DNA of 64,000 nucleotides, taken from positions 496,001-560,000 of the forward strand of contig NZ_AP018689.1 in the NCBI RefSeq assembly GCF_002157735.2. The letters are read 5' to 3'. The notes below the pieces were generated by a model that searched no databases, was not told where the DNA came from, and saw nothing but the letters and a program-made list of their open reading frames with translations. The stretch is from Vibrio aphrogenes. Lineage in GTDB: Bacteria; Pseudomonadota; Gammaproteobacteria; Enterobacterales; Vibrionaceae. The position numbers and the translations under genes were made by a program. Below are positions 9,471 through 17,609 of this stretch, piece after piece (the first letter of the stretch is position 1; each line of letters starts with the position of its first letter).

Positions 9471-9599
9471 TTCAACATACTTTTCTTAATCTGATAAAAA
9501 TGGTTTAGTTTAATAGCTCTAAATAGTTTCTATCTCAAATCTTGCTAACTCACCTCGTTAGCTCAGCTATGTTTGAAACCTTTAGCTACCCTCAAGTAC

Positions 9600-9636
9600 G
9601 TCATTCCGGAAATGAGGAACGAATTATCCGGAATCT
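9600..9636 (+). repeat. REP-like palindrome, copy 2
   Basis: GTCAT, stem TCCGGA, loop AATGAGGAACGAATTA, stem TCCGGA, then ATCT. Same plan and loop as the copy at 7640, but with different stem bases. Confidence 0.75.
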
Positions 9637-9664
9637 ATTACACCAATGAAACTACTTGAAAGCG

Positions 9665-9706
9665 AGATCCCGCATCTTCTTCGCCTAGGCTCATGTGCGG
9701 GATGAC
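9665..9706 (-). repeat. REP-like palindrome, copy 3 (inverted)
   Basis: Read on the minus strand: GTCAT, stem CCCGCA, a loop with ATGAG and CGAA, stem TGCGGG, then ATCT. It forms an inverted pair with the copy at 9600, 28 bp away, like a bacterial interspersed mosaic element. The rest of the 9448-9891 gap holds the VCR-like end and the cstA terminator. Confidence 0.7.
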
Positions 9707-9806
9707 AAGGCCGGAGTGATTCGTTTCATCCAATATTGAGTTAAGTGATTAAACCTAATTAACTCAAAACCACTAACCCCAGCAACTTTACCCCATCCTT
9801 TATACA

Positions 9807-9837
9807 CAAAAAAACCGACAGTCTCTCAACTATCGGT
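9807..9837 (-). terminator. Intrinsic terminator of cstA
   Basis: On the minus strand, ACCGATAGT pairs with ACTGTCGGT (one mismatch) and a T7 run follows. It lies about 55 nt after the cstA stop. Confidence 0.8.
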
Positions 9838-9891
9838 CTTGATCTTTTCCGAGAAGCAACGCGCTCTAGTCACGAGCTTCCGAGTAACGTT

Positions 9892-11382
9892 TTACACCGT
9901 CTCCGGCTTCGCGTTTAACTTATCTTCTTCAGCGTGATCAAACTCTGGGTCACCTTTGCCCTTAGAGATTTTAATCACGTAAGCTGTGATGATAAGCATG
10001 GCGATCACACCGATGATAGTTGATAGCTGCATTGGTAGCCCAAAGCCTAATGTGCTGCTGTTTAAGATAAAGGTAATACATACCGTAGTCATAAACATCG
10101 CAGGAATGGTAGTGATCCAATGTAGTTTATTAAAGCGTAATAGGTAAGCCGAGGCTGTCCACAGCATCATTACCGCGGTCATTTGGTTAGCAAAGCCGAA
10201 GTAACGCCAGATGATACCGAAATCGACTTGAGTCAAAATGCCACCCAGAACAAATAGCGGTAGTGCCATAAATAAACGGCTCTTCAATGTTTTTTGTTCC
10301 ATGTTGAAGTATTCCGCTAAAATCAAACGGCTTGAACGGAATGCAGTATCACCGGAAGTGATCGGTAAAATAACCACGCCAAGGAACGCAATCACTCCCC
10401 CAAAAACGCCCAATAGGCCAAAGGATGAAGAATACACTACATTGCCTGGGCCGCCTTGTTTGATTGCTTCGCCTAAGGCGTCCATTGAACCGAAGAAAGA
10501 AAGGGCAATTGCACACCAAATTAATGCGATGATGCCTTCACCAATCATGGCACCAAAGAACACGAAACGACCATTTTTTTCATTTTCTAAACAACGTGCC
10601 ATTAATGGTGATTGAGTGGCGTGGAAGCCAGAAATCGCACCACAAGCAATGGTGATGAACAGTGCAGGCCAAAGCGGTAAGTCATGCGGGTTCATGTTAG
10701 TGAACATGTCGCTGAAGTGGTAGCCTGCCAAAATCGTGTGCTCGCTAGAGAAGAAGATGGCACTGATCAGACCGACTGACATGAAAATCAATAGGAAACC
10801 AAATAATGGGTAGAAGCGACCAATGATTTTATCAATTGGGACGATGGTCGCTAAAATGTAGTAACCAAAGATAATCGCTACCATAGTGCCCATTGAAACC
10901 GTCATGCTGGTTTGTTCATTGACTAGGTTGGTGATCATTCCTGCTGGCGCTGAAACAAAGACCACCCCAACAAGCAATAAGAGCACAATTGCAAACACGT
11001 TCATGAAGTGTTTTGCCCCTTTACCTAAGTAGCGGCCAGTAATGCTGGGTACAGAGGCCCCACCATTACGAATCGACAGCATCCCAGAGAAGTAATCGTG
11101 TACCGCTCCGGCAAAAATACAACCAAGTACAATCCATAACATAGCCGCTGGGCCGTAAAGGGCACCCATGATTGGGCCAAAAATTGGACCGACCCCAGCG
11201 ATATTAAGAAGTTGAACGAGATAGACTTTCTTGTTCGACATGGGAACATAATCCACACCATCTTGCTTAGAGTAAGCCGGAGTCGTGCGGTTTTCTTTAA
11301 CGCCAAAGACTTTTTCAATAAAAGCCCCGTATATAAAGTAGCCCACAATTAAGGCTGCCACGCAGAAAAGGAACATCATCAT
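9892..11382 (-). CDS. cstA: CstA-family carbon starvation / pyruvate transporter
   Basis: Multi-pass inner-membrane transporter of the CstA family (Escherichia coli relatives CstA and BtsT take up peptides or pyruvate with protons). 496 aa, about 13 hydrophobic helices. Conserved blocks include QLLNIAGVGPIFGPIMGALYG, GAVHDYFSGMLSIRNGGASV and CGAISGFHATQSPLMARC. I chose the ATG at 11382 because AGGA lies 8 nt upstream; a start at 11454 has no Shine-Dalgarno. Three perfect direct repeats matching the BtsR recognition sequence lie upstream (11467-11514), and btsSR lies 6 kb away, so pyruvate-responsive control is likely. The name covers the family; pyruvate transport specifically is an inference. 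Confidence 0.92.
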   Translation of the reverse strand: MMMFLFCVAALIVGYFIYGAFIEKVFGVKENRTTPAYSKQDGVDYVPMSNKKVYLVQLLNIAGVGPIFGPIMGALYGPAAMLWIVLGCIFAGAVHDYFSGMLSIRNGGASVPSITGRYLGKGAKHFMNVFAIVLLLLVGVVFVSAPAGMITNLVNEQTSMTVSMGTMVAIIFGYYILATIVPIDKIIGRFYPLFGFLLIFMSVGLISAIFFSSEHTILAGYHFSDMFTNMNPHDLPLWPALFITIACGAISGFHATQSPLMARCLENEKNGRFVFFGAMIGEGIIALIWCAIALSFFGSMDALGEAIKQGGPGNVVYSSSFGLLGVFGGVIAFLGVVILPITSGDTAFRSSRLILAEYFNMEQKTLKSRLFMALPLFVLGGILTQVDFGIIWRYFGFANQMTAVMMLWTASAYLLRFNKLHWITTIPAMFMTTVCITFILNSSTLGFGLPMQLSTIIGVIAMLIITAYVIKISKGKGDPEFDHAEEDKLNAKPETV

Positions 11383-11466
11383 AATTATTATCCTGTTCAA
11401 AATAGGGTTCAGATAGACAGGGTCTATATTAAAAGGTGTGTTGATAACATTCATGTAACGCTTTAA

Positions 11467-11514
11467 TGAGTGGTCGCATAATGAATTGAGCGGTTATAAG
11501 CGACTTTGAGTGGT
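11467..11514 (-). promoter_or_regulatory. Three tandem BtsR-type binding sites upstream of cstA
   Basis: On the minus strand: ACCACTCA (11507-11514), ACCGCTCA (11487-11494), ACCACTCA (11467-11474), with an exact 20-bp period. Each fits ACC(G/A)CT(C/T)A, the direct-repeat motif known for E. coli BtsR (YehT) at btsT. They lie 85-132 bp upstream of the chosen cstA start codon. Confidence 0.8.
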
Positions 11515-11641
11515 TTTATTTGGGCAAATAAGTGGATTTATGATTTGTTTTAAATGTGACCTGTGTAATAGTTGAGGGAATTAGACTCGCCTTTTATAAC
11601 GAAAACAATAGTTAAATGAATCAATAACGTAAAGGAATTAT

Positions 11642-12022
11642 ATGTATATGAAAAAGATTCAACCCTCTAGTTGGCTTACTAAATCATTGCTGGCAGCCAC
11701 GTTAGTATTATTAGCGGCTTGTGCCAATACTGCGGAAGATTATGCCAAGGCTGGTGATTGGCAGGCAGTAGGTTATTCAGATGGCGTTCGCGGTAAACCA
11801 CACCGTACTGCTGGCGACTTTAAAGATTTCAATAATGTAAATATTGATGATTATGCCCAAGGGTATATGAAAGGGGTCGATGAGTATTGTAACCCTAATC
11901 ACGCTTATCAAATTGGTTTGACTGGGAGTTATTATGAAGGCGTCTGTGAAGGGACACCGAACGCTCAAAAATTTCGTATGGAATGGCAGCGAGGCTGGAA
12001 TGACAGCCAACTGAATAAATAA
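11642..12022 (+). CDS. DUF2799-family lipoprotein
   Basis: 126 aa. The N-terminus is a lipoprotein signal peptide (basic residues, hydrophobic core, lipobox LAAC with the lipidated cysteine at about residue 27), so the mature protein should be anchored in an envelope membrane. The mature part has repeated G(Y/W)xxG motifs (AVGYSDGVRGKP, YAQGYMKGVDEYC, GLTGSYYEGVCEG, WQRGWNDS) typical of DUF2799. Function is unknown. AAGGA lies 5-9 nt before the ATG at 11642; a second ATG at 11648 is possible. Confidence 0.85.
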   Translation: MYMKKIQPSSWLTKSLLAATLVLLAACANTAEDYAKAGDWQAVGYSDGVRGKPHRTAGDFKDFNNVNIDDYAQGYMKGVDEYCNPNHAYQIGLTGSYYEGVCEGTPNAQKFRMEWQRGWNDSQLNK

Positions 12023-12072
12023 ACTTAAAATTGATAAGAGACTCAGTTACAACCACGGTATAGGTGTCATAG

Positions 12073-13860
12073 ATGTTGCAAAATATTGATGTTGGTTTGA
12101 TGTTGGCGGCGGTAGGATTGGTCGGGTTAGCTTGCCAATGGTTAGCGTGGCGAATGAAGTTACCGGCGATATTATTCTTGTTGATTGCCGGTTTTATTAT
12201 TGGGCCAATTACTCATATTTTTCAACCGAATGAAATGTTTGGTGACTTATTGTTTCCACTCATTTCGTTAGCTGTTGGGGTCATCTTATTTGAAGGCAGT
12301 CTCACCCTCAATTTTAAAGAAATACGAGAAGTGAACCGCACGGTGATTAATATTGTCACCATTGGAGCCTTAGTGACTTGGGCGCTAACCAGTGTCTTTA
12401 CACATTATCTGCTGGATTTCAGTTGGCCCTTGGCATTGCTGTTTGGTAGTTTGACGGTCGTGACTGGTCCTACCGTAGTGGTGCCTTTATTACGTACCGT
12501 TCGACCAAAAGCTAAACTGGCTAATATTTTGCGTTGGGAGGGGATATTGATTGACCCTATTGGCGCTTTATTTATTGTGATGGTCTATGAGTTCATCGTC
12601 TCGAGCAGTGAGTTGCATAGCTTGCATGTCTTTGGGCTAATTTTACTGATAGGGATCGTATTAGGCGCGCTAGCTGGCATGCTGTTAGCACATGTCTTAC
12701 GTCAACGTTTACTCCCTGAATACCTGCAACCTTTTGCGGTGTTAACCTTAGTGCTTGGGGTCTTTTCGATCTCAAATAGCTTGGAATCGGAATCAGGCTT
12801 GCTAGCCGTTACCGTGATGGGGATGTGGCTAGCTAATGCCAAAGGCGTCAAGATTCAGAGCATTCTGCACTTTAAAGAAAACTTAACCATCCTGTTAATT
12901 TCAGGCTTGTTCTTAATGTTGTCGGCACGGATGGAATTAGATGACTTTGCTGCGCTTGGTGTGGCTGCTGGCGTGTTATTTGTCGCCATTCAATTGTTAT
13001 CTCGTCCTATTGCGATTTTCGTTGCCACTATCGGCAGTAGCCTAAGTTTTAAAGAAAAAGCCTTCATTGCTTGGGTTGCACCTCGTGGGATTGTTGCCGC
13101 CTCTATCTCCTCATTATTTGCCATTAAACTGGTGGATGCCGGAGTAGAAGGCGCAAGTTTATTGGTGCCTTTAACCTTCATGGTGATCGTAGGAACCGTG
13201 GTGTTGCAAAGTATCACCGCGCGACCGTTAGCCAATTTGTTAAACGTTTCAGAACCGTCACCTCGTGGCTATTTGATTGTCGGAGCCAATGATGTTGGCC
13301 GAACCATTGCCATGGCCTTACAAAAATACGGTTACCGAATCGTGATTACAGATTCTAACTGGGAATACATTCGAAAAGCGCGCATGCAAGGGTTAGAGAC
13401 GTATTATGGCAACCCTATTTCCAGTCATGCGGAGGAATACCTCGATTTAATTGGTATTGGTAATTTAATTTCGGTGACTCCCGATAAGCATTTCAATATT
13501 GTGGTGGCACGATATTTCATGAATGAGTTTAGTGAGCGTCGAGTATTTTTCTTAAATGGTCGCAACAAAGAAAATGAACATGAAAAGCACCGTGTAGTGG
13601 AAGAAAAGCATGGCCGCGTTTTTCTGGGAGATGATGTCGGGTATAAAAAACTGGCCAGTCTCATCAATCAAGGTGCCGAAATTAAACACACTCGATTAAC
13701 CAATGAGTTTAAGTGGCAAGATTATGTGATGAAGTATGTCGATGGGCACCGAATCCCCTTATTTACCGTCGACCCGAAAGGCAATATTCATATTTTATCC
13801 AATGATTCGACTCACACCACTGAAGCTGGGTGGACCGTCGTGAGTTTGATTAAGGAATAG
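12073..13860 (+). CDS. CPA-family Na+(K+)/H+ antiporter with TrkA-N domain
   Basis: 595 aa. Residues about 1-390 form a cation:proton antiporter membrane domain with 12 or so hydrophobic helices (PAILFLLIAGFIIGP, FGSLTVVTGPTVVVPLLR, WEGILIDPIGA with the conserved DP). From about residue 397 a soluble TrkA-N (RCK) nucleotide-binding domain follows (RGYLIVGANDVGRTIAMALQ), with a regulatory tail. This organisation suggests NAD(H)-sensitive monovalent cation/proton exchange in the inner membrane; ion specificity cannot be read from sequence. It stands alone, with no terminator visible before the repeat-rich region at 13861. Confidence 0.88.
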   Translation: MLQNIDVGLMLAAVGLVGLACQWLAWRMKLPAILFLLIAGFIIGPITHIFQPNEMFGDLLFPLISLAVGVILFEGSLTLNFKEIREVNRTVINIVTIGALVTWALTSVFTHYLLDFSWPLALLFGSLTVVTGPTVVVPLLRTVRPKAKLANILRWEGILIDPIGALFIVMVYEFIVSSSELHSLHVFGLILLIGIVLGALAGMLLAHVLRQRLLPEYLQPFAVLTLVLGVFSISNSLESESGLLAVTVMGMWLANAKGVKIQSILHFKENLTILLISGLFLMLSARMELDDFAALGVAAGVLFVAIQLLSRPIAIFVATIGSSLSFKEKAFIAWVAPRGIVAASISSLFAIKLVDAGVEGASLLVPLTFMVIVGTVVLQSITARPLANLLNVSEPSPRGYLIVGANDVGRTIAMALQKYGYRIVITDSNWEYIRKARMQGLETYYGNPISSHAEEYLDLIGIGNLISVTPDKHFNIVVARYFMNEFSERRVFFLNGRNKENEHEKHRVVEEKHGRVFLGDDVGYKKLASLINQGAEIKHTRLTNEFKWQDYVMKYVDGHRIPLFTVDPKGNIHILSNDSTHTTEAGWTVVSLIKE

Positions 13861-14108
13861 GGGCGCGGGCGCTTCGCTTATCGGGTTTCGGGCGTTTCAC
13901 TGCTCGTTACTCGAAAAGAGCGTAACTAGTAACGGGGACGCTCCACTCGGGAGCCGAAAAGAAAAAGAAGTGGCGAGTTTCGTGTTGCGAGTTAAGCGAA
14001 AAAGCGTTTACTCGCAACCCGAAGCGCAGCGTTCACGAGACTCGTAACTACCATGCTCTTTCTAGTAGCGAAGCGAGACTAGGAACTCGTGACTAGGAAC
14101 TTACTACT
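13861..14108. repeat. Heptamer-type palindromic intergenic element, long copy
   Basis: About 240 bp rich in ACTCG/CGAGT and CTAG words. It contains a 9-bp perfect stem (GTTGCGAGT 13984-13992 with ACTCGCAAC 14010-14018). Its right end, about 50 bp from 14054, matches 16812-16861 closely (gctctttctag, agcgaagcga, ctaggaactcg, aggaactt). It lies between convergent genes, and its last heptamers run into the 3' end of the GNAT-C39 gene. Confidence 0.7.
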
Positions 14109-15178
14109 ACACAAGCGGTGTGTTTTTGTTTACCAAAGCCAATGATCTGAGCAAGGCTAGCTTTACTTACCGGAATGGAAGCGGACGAAGCAACATCATT
14201 TTCGCGATCACTGTGTGGATCGTGAATGAAGAAAAACTGCTCGTTCATCCCTGATAAAATGATCCAATGAGGTTCTTTGTAGCCATTAAACCGATAAGTA
14301 CTGATAAGCAGTAATACCGCTTTTCCTTCTGTTATCCAAGTCTCTATTTGTTGATTATTCGGCGGAGACATAATGTGGTGAATGCCTAAACTTTCCGCTT
14401 GTTGACAAAAATCTTGATGGACAATTTCAATGACTTCTTTTTTATTAGGATCGCGCACGCTATCCACAAAAGGAGTGGACTGAGAATGGATCCACAACTC
14501 GACATCAAATCCTCGCTTTTTAGCGGCTAAAGCTAAGCCGTGACCACTGCATCCACCATGACCGGCGGCCATAAAAATGGTGGTGGCCTCTCGCCACAGT
14601 TGTAGCTCTTCTTTACGATTGGGCTCAAAGGCCTTATCAAGCATTGAAAAAGCCATTAACAGGCAAGCCGCTCCACAGGTAAAGGGGGTGGTCTGAATGT
14701 ATAAAGGCATAGGCAATAAGGTTTTCGGTTGGCTGGCCGTTAAACGCTTTTGCATACGGATGCCATCGGCTAAATCATCATAATAATGGATTAAGACTTT
14801 GAGCGGTTTATAGCCCAGTTTTTGGTATAAATTCTTAGCGGCGATATTGTCATTTCTGACTTCTAAGCGTAATGTTGTTGAACCTTGTTCTAAAGCAGAA
14901 CGTTCACACATTTCCACTAATTGTTGAGCGATTTGTTGCCCACGAAAATCGGGGTTAACCGCAATAGAATACAAGCGTGATAGTTGTGTTCCTTGATGGA
15001 AAAGAAGTAGCGCATAACCGGCGATTTGTTGCTTATCTTGAGCCACAAATACCAGGCTGTGTTGAGATTGTAGAAACCGCTTCATTTGGCGTGGTGCGAT
15101 AACGTCACTACTGAACACTTGGCTTTCTAGTTCAACTAATGCGGGTAAATCTTGTTGTGTTGCTCGGCGAAATTCCAT
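14093..15178 (-). CDS. GNAT N-acetyltransferase fused to C39-family peptidase
   Basis: 361 aa, two domains. Residues 1-145 are a GNAT acetyltransferase (SRLYSIAVNPDFRGQQIAQQL is the acetyl-CoA-binding region; NIAAKNLYQKLGY is the usual C-terminal motif). Residues about 155-361 resemble peptidase C39, with a candidate triad C168 (TTPFTCGAACL), H304 (KEPHWIILSG) and D320 (FFIHDPHS). It is divergent from the RLAN/ATP-grasp gene at 15281, with about 100 bp between starts. This pairing recurs in proteobacteria and has been proposed to make or trim a modified peptide; the substrate is unknown. The stop codon TAG and last two Ser codons come from the intergenic heptamer AGTTCCT. Confidence 0.85.
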   Translation of the reverse strand: MEFRRATQQDLPALVELESQVFSSDVIAPRQMKRFLQSQHSLVFVAQDKQQIAGYALLLFHQGTQLSRLYSIAVNPDFRGQQIAQQLVEMCERSALEQGSTTLRLEVRNDNIAAKNLYQKLGYKPLKVLIHYYDDLADGIRMQKRLTASQPKTLLPMPLYIQTTPFTCGAACLLMAFSMLDKAFEPNRKEELQLWREATTIFMAAGHGGCSGHGLALAAKKRGFDVELWIHSQSTPFVDSVRDPNKKEVIEIVHQDFCQQAESLGIHHIMSPPNNQQIETWITEGKAVLLLISTYRFNGYKEPHWIILSGMNEQFFFIHDPHSDRENDVASSASIPVSKASLAQIIGFGKQKHTACVVVSS

Positions 15179-15280
15179 CTTACTGTCCCACCTAATAGGA
15201 TTGTTGCTCAGGCCTCATAGAGGAGGCTGCACAATGATTAGATACGACAATGTGTATTTTTGCTAGAGGTAAATGGATTC

Positions 15281-16747
15281 ATGGCAAATTTTGTTATTGT
15301 GACTGATAAAGACAGCGACTGGCGTCAATATTTTCCTTCCGATCAAGTGGTCACGGTGGATACGTATCTGCAACCAAGCTTTCTTTCCGAAAAATCTGAC
15401 AAACATAAAAGCGTGCAAGTGCTTAACTTATGTCGTGACTATGGTTACATGAGTAATGGTTATTACTGCTCATTATTAGCCGAAGCACGTGGGCATCGGG
15501 TTATTCCGAGAGTCATGGCTATCAATGATGTCAATCAACCGTTTGTGATTTCATTACCAGAGCAAGATCTGAATAAATACTTCGCCGATGCCGAGCAAGT
15601 GTCGAGCAAGATTTATTTTGGACGCAGTAACGTTAAAGGGTTGGAAAAAGTCGCCCGTCGTCTATTTGAACACTTTATGATCCCGGTGTTGGATATCGAA
15701 TTAAAAAAACATGGTAAGCATTGGCAACTGGTCAAGGTGACCCCTTTTCCATTCCAAGATTTGAACAATGAAGAACAGGATGTTTTTGCTCAGTCGCTCG
15801 AACAATTCTCCAATAAAGTGTGGCGATCTTCACCAAAACCAAGTAAGCAATATCGCTATGACATTGCAATGCTGGTGGATCCGGAAGAAAAAATGCCACC
15901 TTCGGATTCAGTGGCGTTAAATCGGTTTAAGAAAGCCGCTAATCGCTTGGGGATGAGTTTGCAAACCATTACCGCAGAAGATTTTTCTCGTTTAAGTGAA
16001 TTCGATGGGTTATTTATTCGTGCCACGACTAATATCAGTAACTTTACTTATCGTTTTGCTAAGCGAGCGGAAAAGCTGGGGTTAGTGGTGATGGATGATC
16101 CGGAATCGATCATGAAATGCACCAATAAAGTTTTCCTAACCGAGTTACTGGATCGACACAATGTGCCTGCACCAAAGTCGATGATTTTGCGCAGTTTTGA
16201 TCCTGACTGGAAAAAGAACCTACTTGAATACATGGAGCTGCCTTTGGTGCTAAAAATTCCTGACGGGGCTTTTTCCGTTGGGGTGGTCAAAGTGACGGAT
16301 CAATCGACGCTGGAAGCCAAAGCCGCTGAGTTGTTTGATAAAAGTGCTTTGATTCTAGCGCAAGCCTTTATGCCGACCGATTTTGATTGGCGAATTGGGG
16401 TGATGAACCGTCAGGCCATTTATGCGTGTCGTTATCATATGAGTCGAGGTCATTGGCAGATTTATCAGCATCACAATAGTGGCCGTACTACCTCGGGTGG
16501 CTTTGATACACTGGATTTAAAACAAGTACCGAAGAATGTGGTAGATACTGCCGTAAAAGCGGCGAACTTAATTGGCTCTGGTTTATACGGCGTAGATCTA
16601 AAAGAAATCGATGGGCAAGTGTATGTCATTGAAGTGAACGATAACCCAAGTATTGATAATAAAGTTGAAGACTTGTGGTTAGGGGATTTACTTTACGACC
16701 GTATCATGACCGAATTCTTGCGTCGAATTCAGTTGAGGGGGTTTTAG
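15281..16747 (+). CDS. RimK-family ATP-grasp ligase with RLAN domain
   Basis: 488 aa. An N-terminal RLAN-type domain contains NLCRDYGYMSNGYYCSLLAE and GHRVIPRV. The C-terminal half is a RimK-like ATP-grasp (MDDPESIMKCTNKVFLTELL, LVLKIPDGAFSVGVVKV, DWRIGVMNRQAIYACRYHM, then metal ligands YVIEVNDNPSID). Such enzymes use ATP to join an amino acid to a carboxylate, often glutamate to a peptide. I chose the ATG at 15281, preceded by AGAGG; a TTG at 15260 is in frame. Its divergent partner is the GNAT-C39 gene, so the two probably act in one unknown modification pathway. Cytoplasmic, no signal peptide. Confidence 0.85.
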   Translation: MANFVIVTDKDSDWRQYFPSDQVVTVDTYLQPSFLSEKSDKHKSVQVLNLCRDYGYMSNGYYCSLLAEARGHRVIPRVMAINDVNQPFVISLPEQDLNKYFADAEQVSSKIYFGRSNVKGLEKVARRLFEHFMIPVLDIELKKHGKHWQLVKVTPFPFQDLNNEEQDVFAQSLEQFSNKVWRSSPKPSKQYRYDIAMLVDPEEKMPPSDSVALNRFKKAANRLGMSLQTITAEDFSRLSEFDGLFIRATTNISNFTYRFAKRAEKLGLVVMDDPESIMKCTNKVFLTELLDRHNVPAPKSMILRSFDPDWKKNLLEYMELPLVLKIPDGAFSVGVVKVTDQSTLEAKAAELFDKSALILAQAFMPTDFDWRIGVMNRQAIYACRYHMSRGHWQIYQHHNSGRTTSGGFDTLDLKQVPKNVVDTAVKAANLIGSGLYGVDLKEIDGQVYVIEVNDNPSIDNKVEDLWLGDLLYDRIMTEFLRRIQLRGF

Positions 16748-16755
16748 AAGAGAAA

Positions 16756-16862
16756 GTCCCTAGTCCCTAGTTCCTAGTTTATAGTTCCTAGAAAGAGCGG
16801 CGATGAGTTTTGCTCTTTCTAGCAGCGAAGCGAATCTAGGAACTCGAAACCAGGAACTTGTT
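16756..16862. repeat. Heptamer-type palindromic intergenic element, short copy
   Basis: Left flank: consecutive 7-mers AGTCCCT AGTCCCT AGTTCCT AGTTTAT AGTTCCT. Centre: an 11-bp perfect inverted repeat CTAGAAAGAGC (16788-16798)/GCTCTTTCTAG (16812-16822) with a 13-nt loop. Right flank: the same heptamers inverted (AGGAACT, CGAAACC, AGGAACT). It lies between the convergent RimK-like and btsR genes. It may terminate transcription from both sides, although it lacks a U-tract. Confidence 0.8.
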
Positions 16863-16863
16863 T

Positions 16864-17598
16864 TTACACTATTCCCAACTCTTCTTTAAGTGGTTTCAAA
16901 TAGCGACGGCTAATTGGAACCACTTGACCACTGCGCGTGATCACCTCACCTAAACCATTATCCAATAATTTAATTTCACGGATTTTCTGTGTGTTGATCA
17001 AGTATTGGCGGTGACAACGCAAGAGAGCGGTTTTTTCTTCCAATGTTTTCAAGGTCAATTGACTGGAAGTGGTTTGTTGAGCGGTTTGAATATGAACGCC
17101 AGATAAATCACTAAACGCCGACTCAATTTCTTGTAAAGGGATGAGCATGATGCGGTTATGACCAAGGCAAGGTACTTGTTGTAATTGCTTCGGTGCGATA
17201 GCGTTAATTTGAGCGGGGGTGTGCAAGGCTTCTTGGTTGTGTTTGGCTTTTAATAATCGTTGAATGGTCTTTTGTAAGCGCATGGGATCAACTGGCTTTA
17301 AGAGGTAATCAAACGCATTGTCTTCGAATGCTTGTATGGCGTATTGATCAAAGGCGGTGACAAAAATAACGTGCGGCATGTTGTCAGGATCGAGCATCGC
17401 CAATAATTCAATCCCAGAGATCTGAGGCATTTGAATATCAACAAACACGGCTTCAGGCTTTAGGGTATTGATTAATTTTAAGCCTTCAATGGCATTGCTG
17501 GCTTGCGCGATGACGTCAACGTTATCCGTTTCTTGTAATAATTCGGTTAGTTCTTCACGAGCAAATAACTCATCATCAATCACAATGGCGCTTAACAT
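16864..17598 (-). CDS. btsR: BtsR, LytTR-family response regulator
   Basis: 244 aa. N-terminal receiver domain (acidic D8/D9, phospho-acceptor D54 in VFVDIQMPQ, conserved K in YLLKPVDP) and a C-terminal LytTR DNA-binding domain (about 140-240; CHRQYLINTQKIREIKLLDN). Closely resembles E. coli BtsR (YehT), which activates the pyruvate transporter gene btsT. Starts 11 nt after the btsS stop, so it is in an operon with the kinase. Matching target sites are seen upstream of cstA in this window. Confidence 0.93.
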   Translation of the reverse strand: MLSAIVIDDELFAREELTELLQETDNVDVIAQASNAIEGLKLINTLKPEAVFVDIQMPQISGIELLAMLDPDNMPHVIFVTAFDQYAIQAFEDNAFDYLLKPVDPMRLQKTIQRLLKAKHNQEALHTPAQINAIAPKQLQQVPCLGHNRIMLIPLQEIESAFSDLSGVHIQTAQQTTSSQLTLKTLEEKTALLRCHRQYLINTQKIREIKLLDNGLGEVITRSGQVVPISRRYLKPLKEELGIV

Positions 17599-17609
17599 TG
17601 CTAATCCTT

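Noticed and set aside
10238-10615. Open frame opposite cstA
   Set aside because: Antisense to a well-supported membrane protein, Pro/Lys-rich composition, no ribosome binding site.
13984-14018. Intrinsic terminator for the antiporter gene
   Set aside because: The 9-bp stem is good but no T-run follows; it is treated as part of the repeat element.
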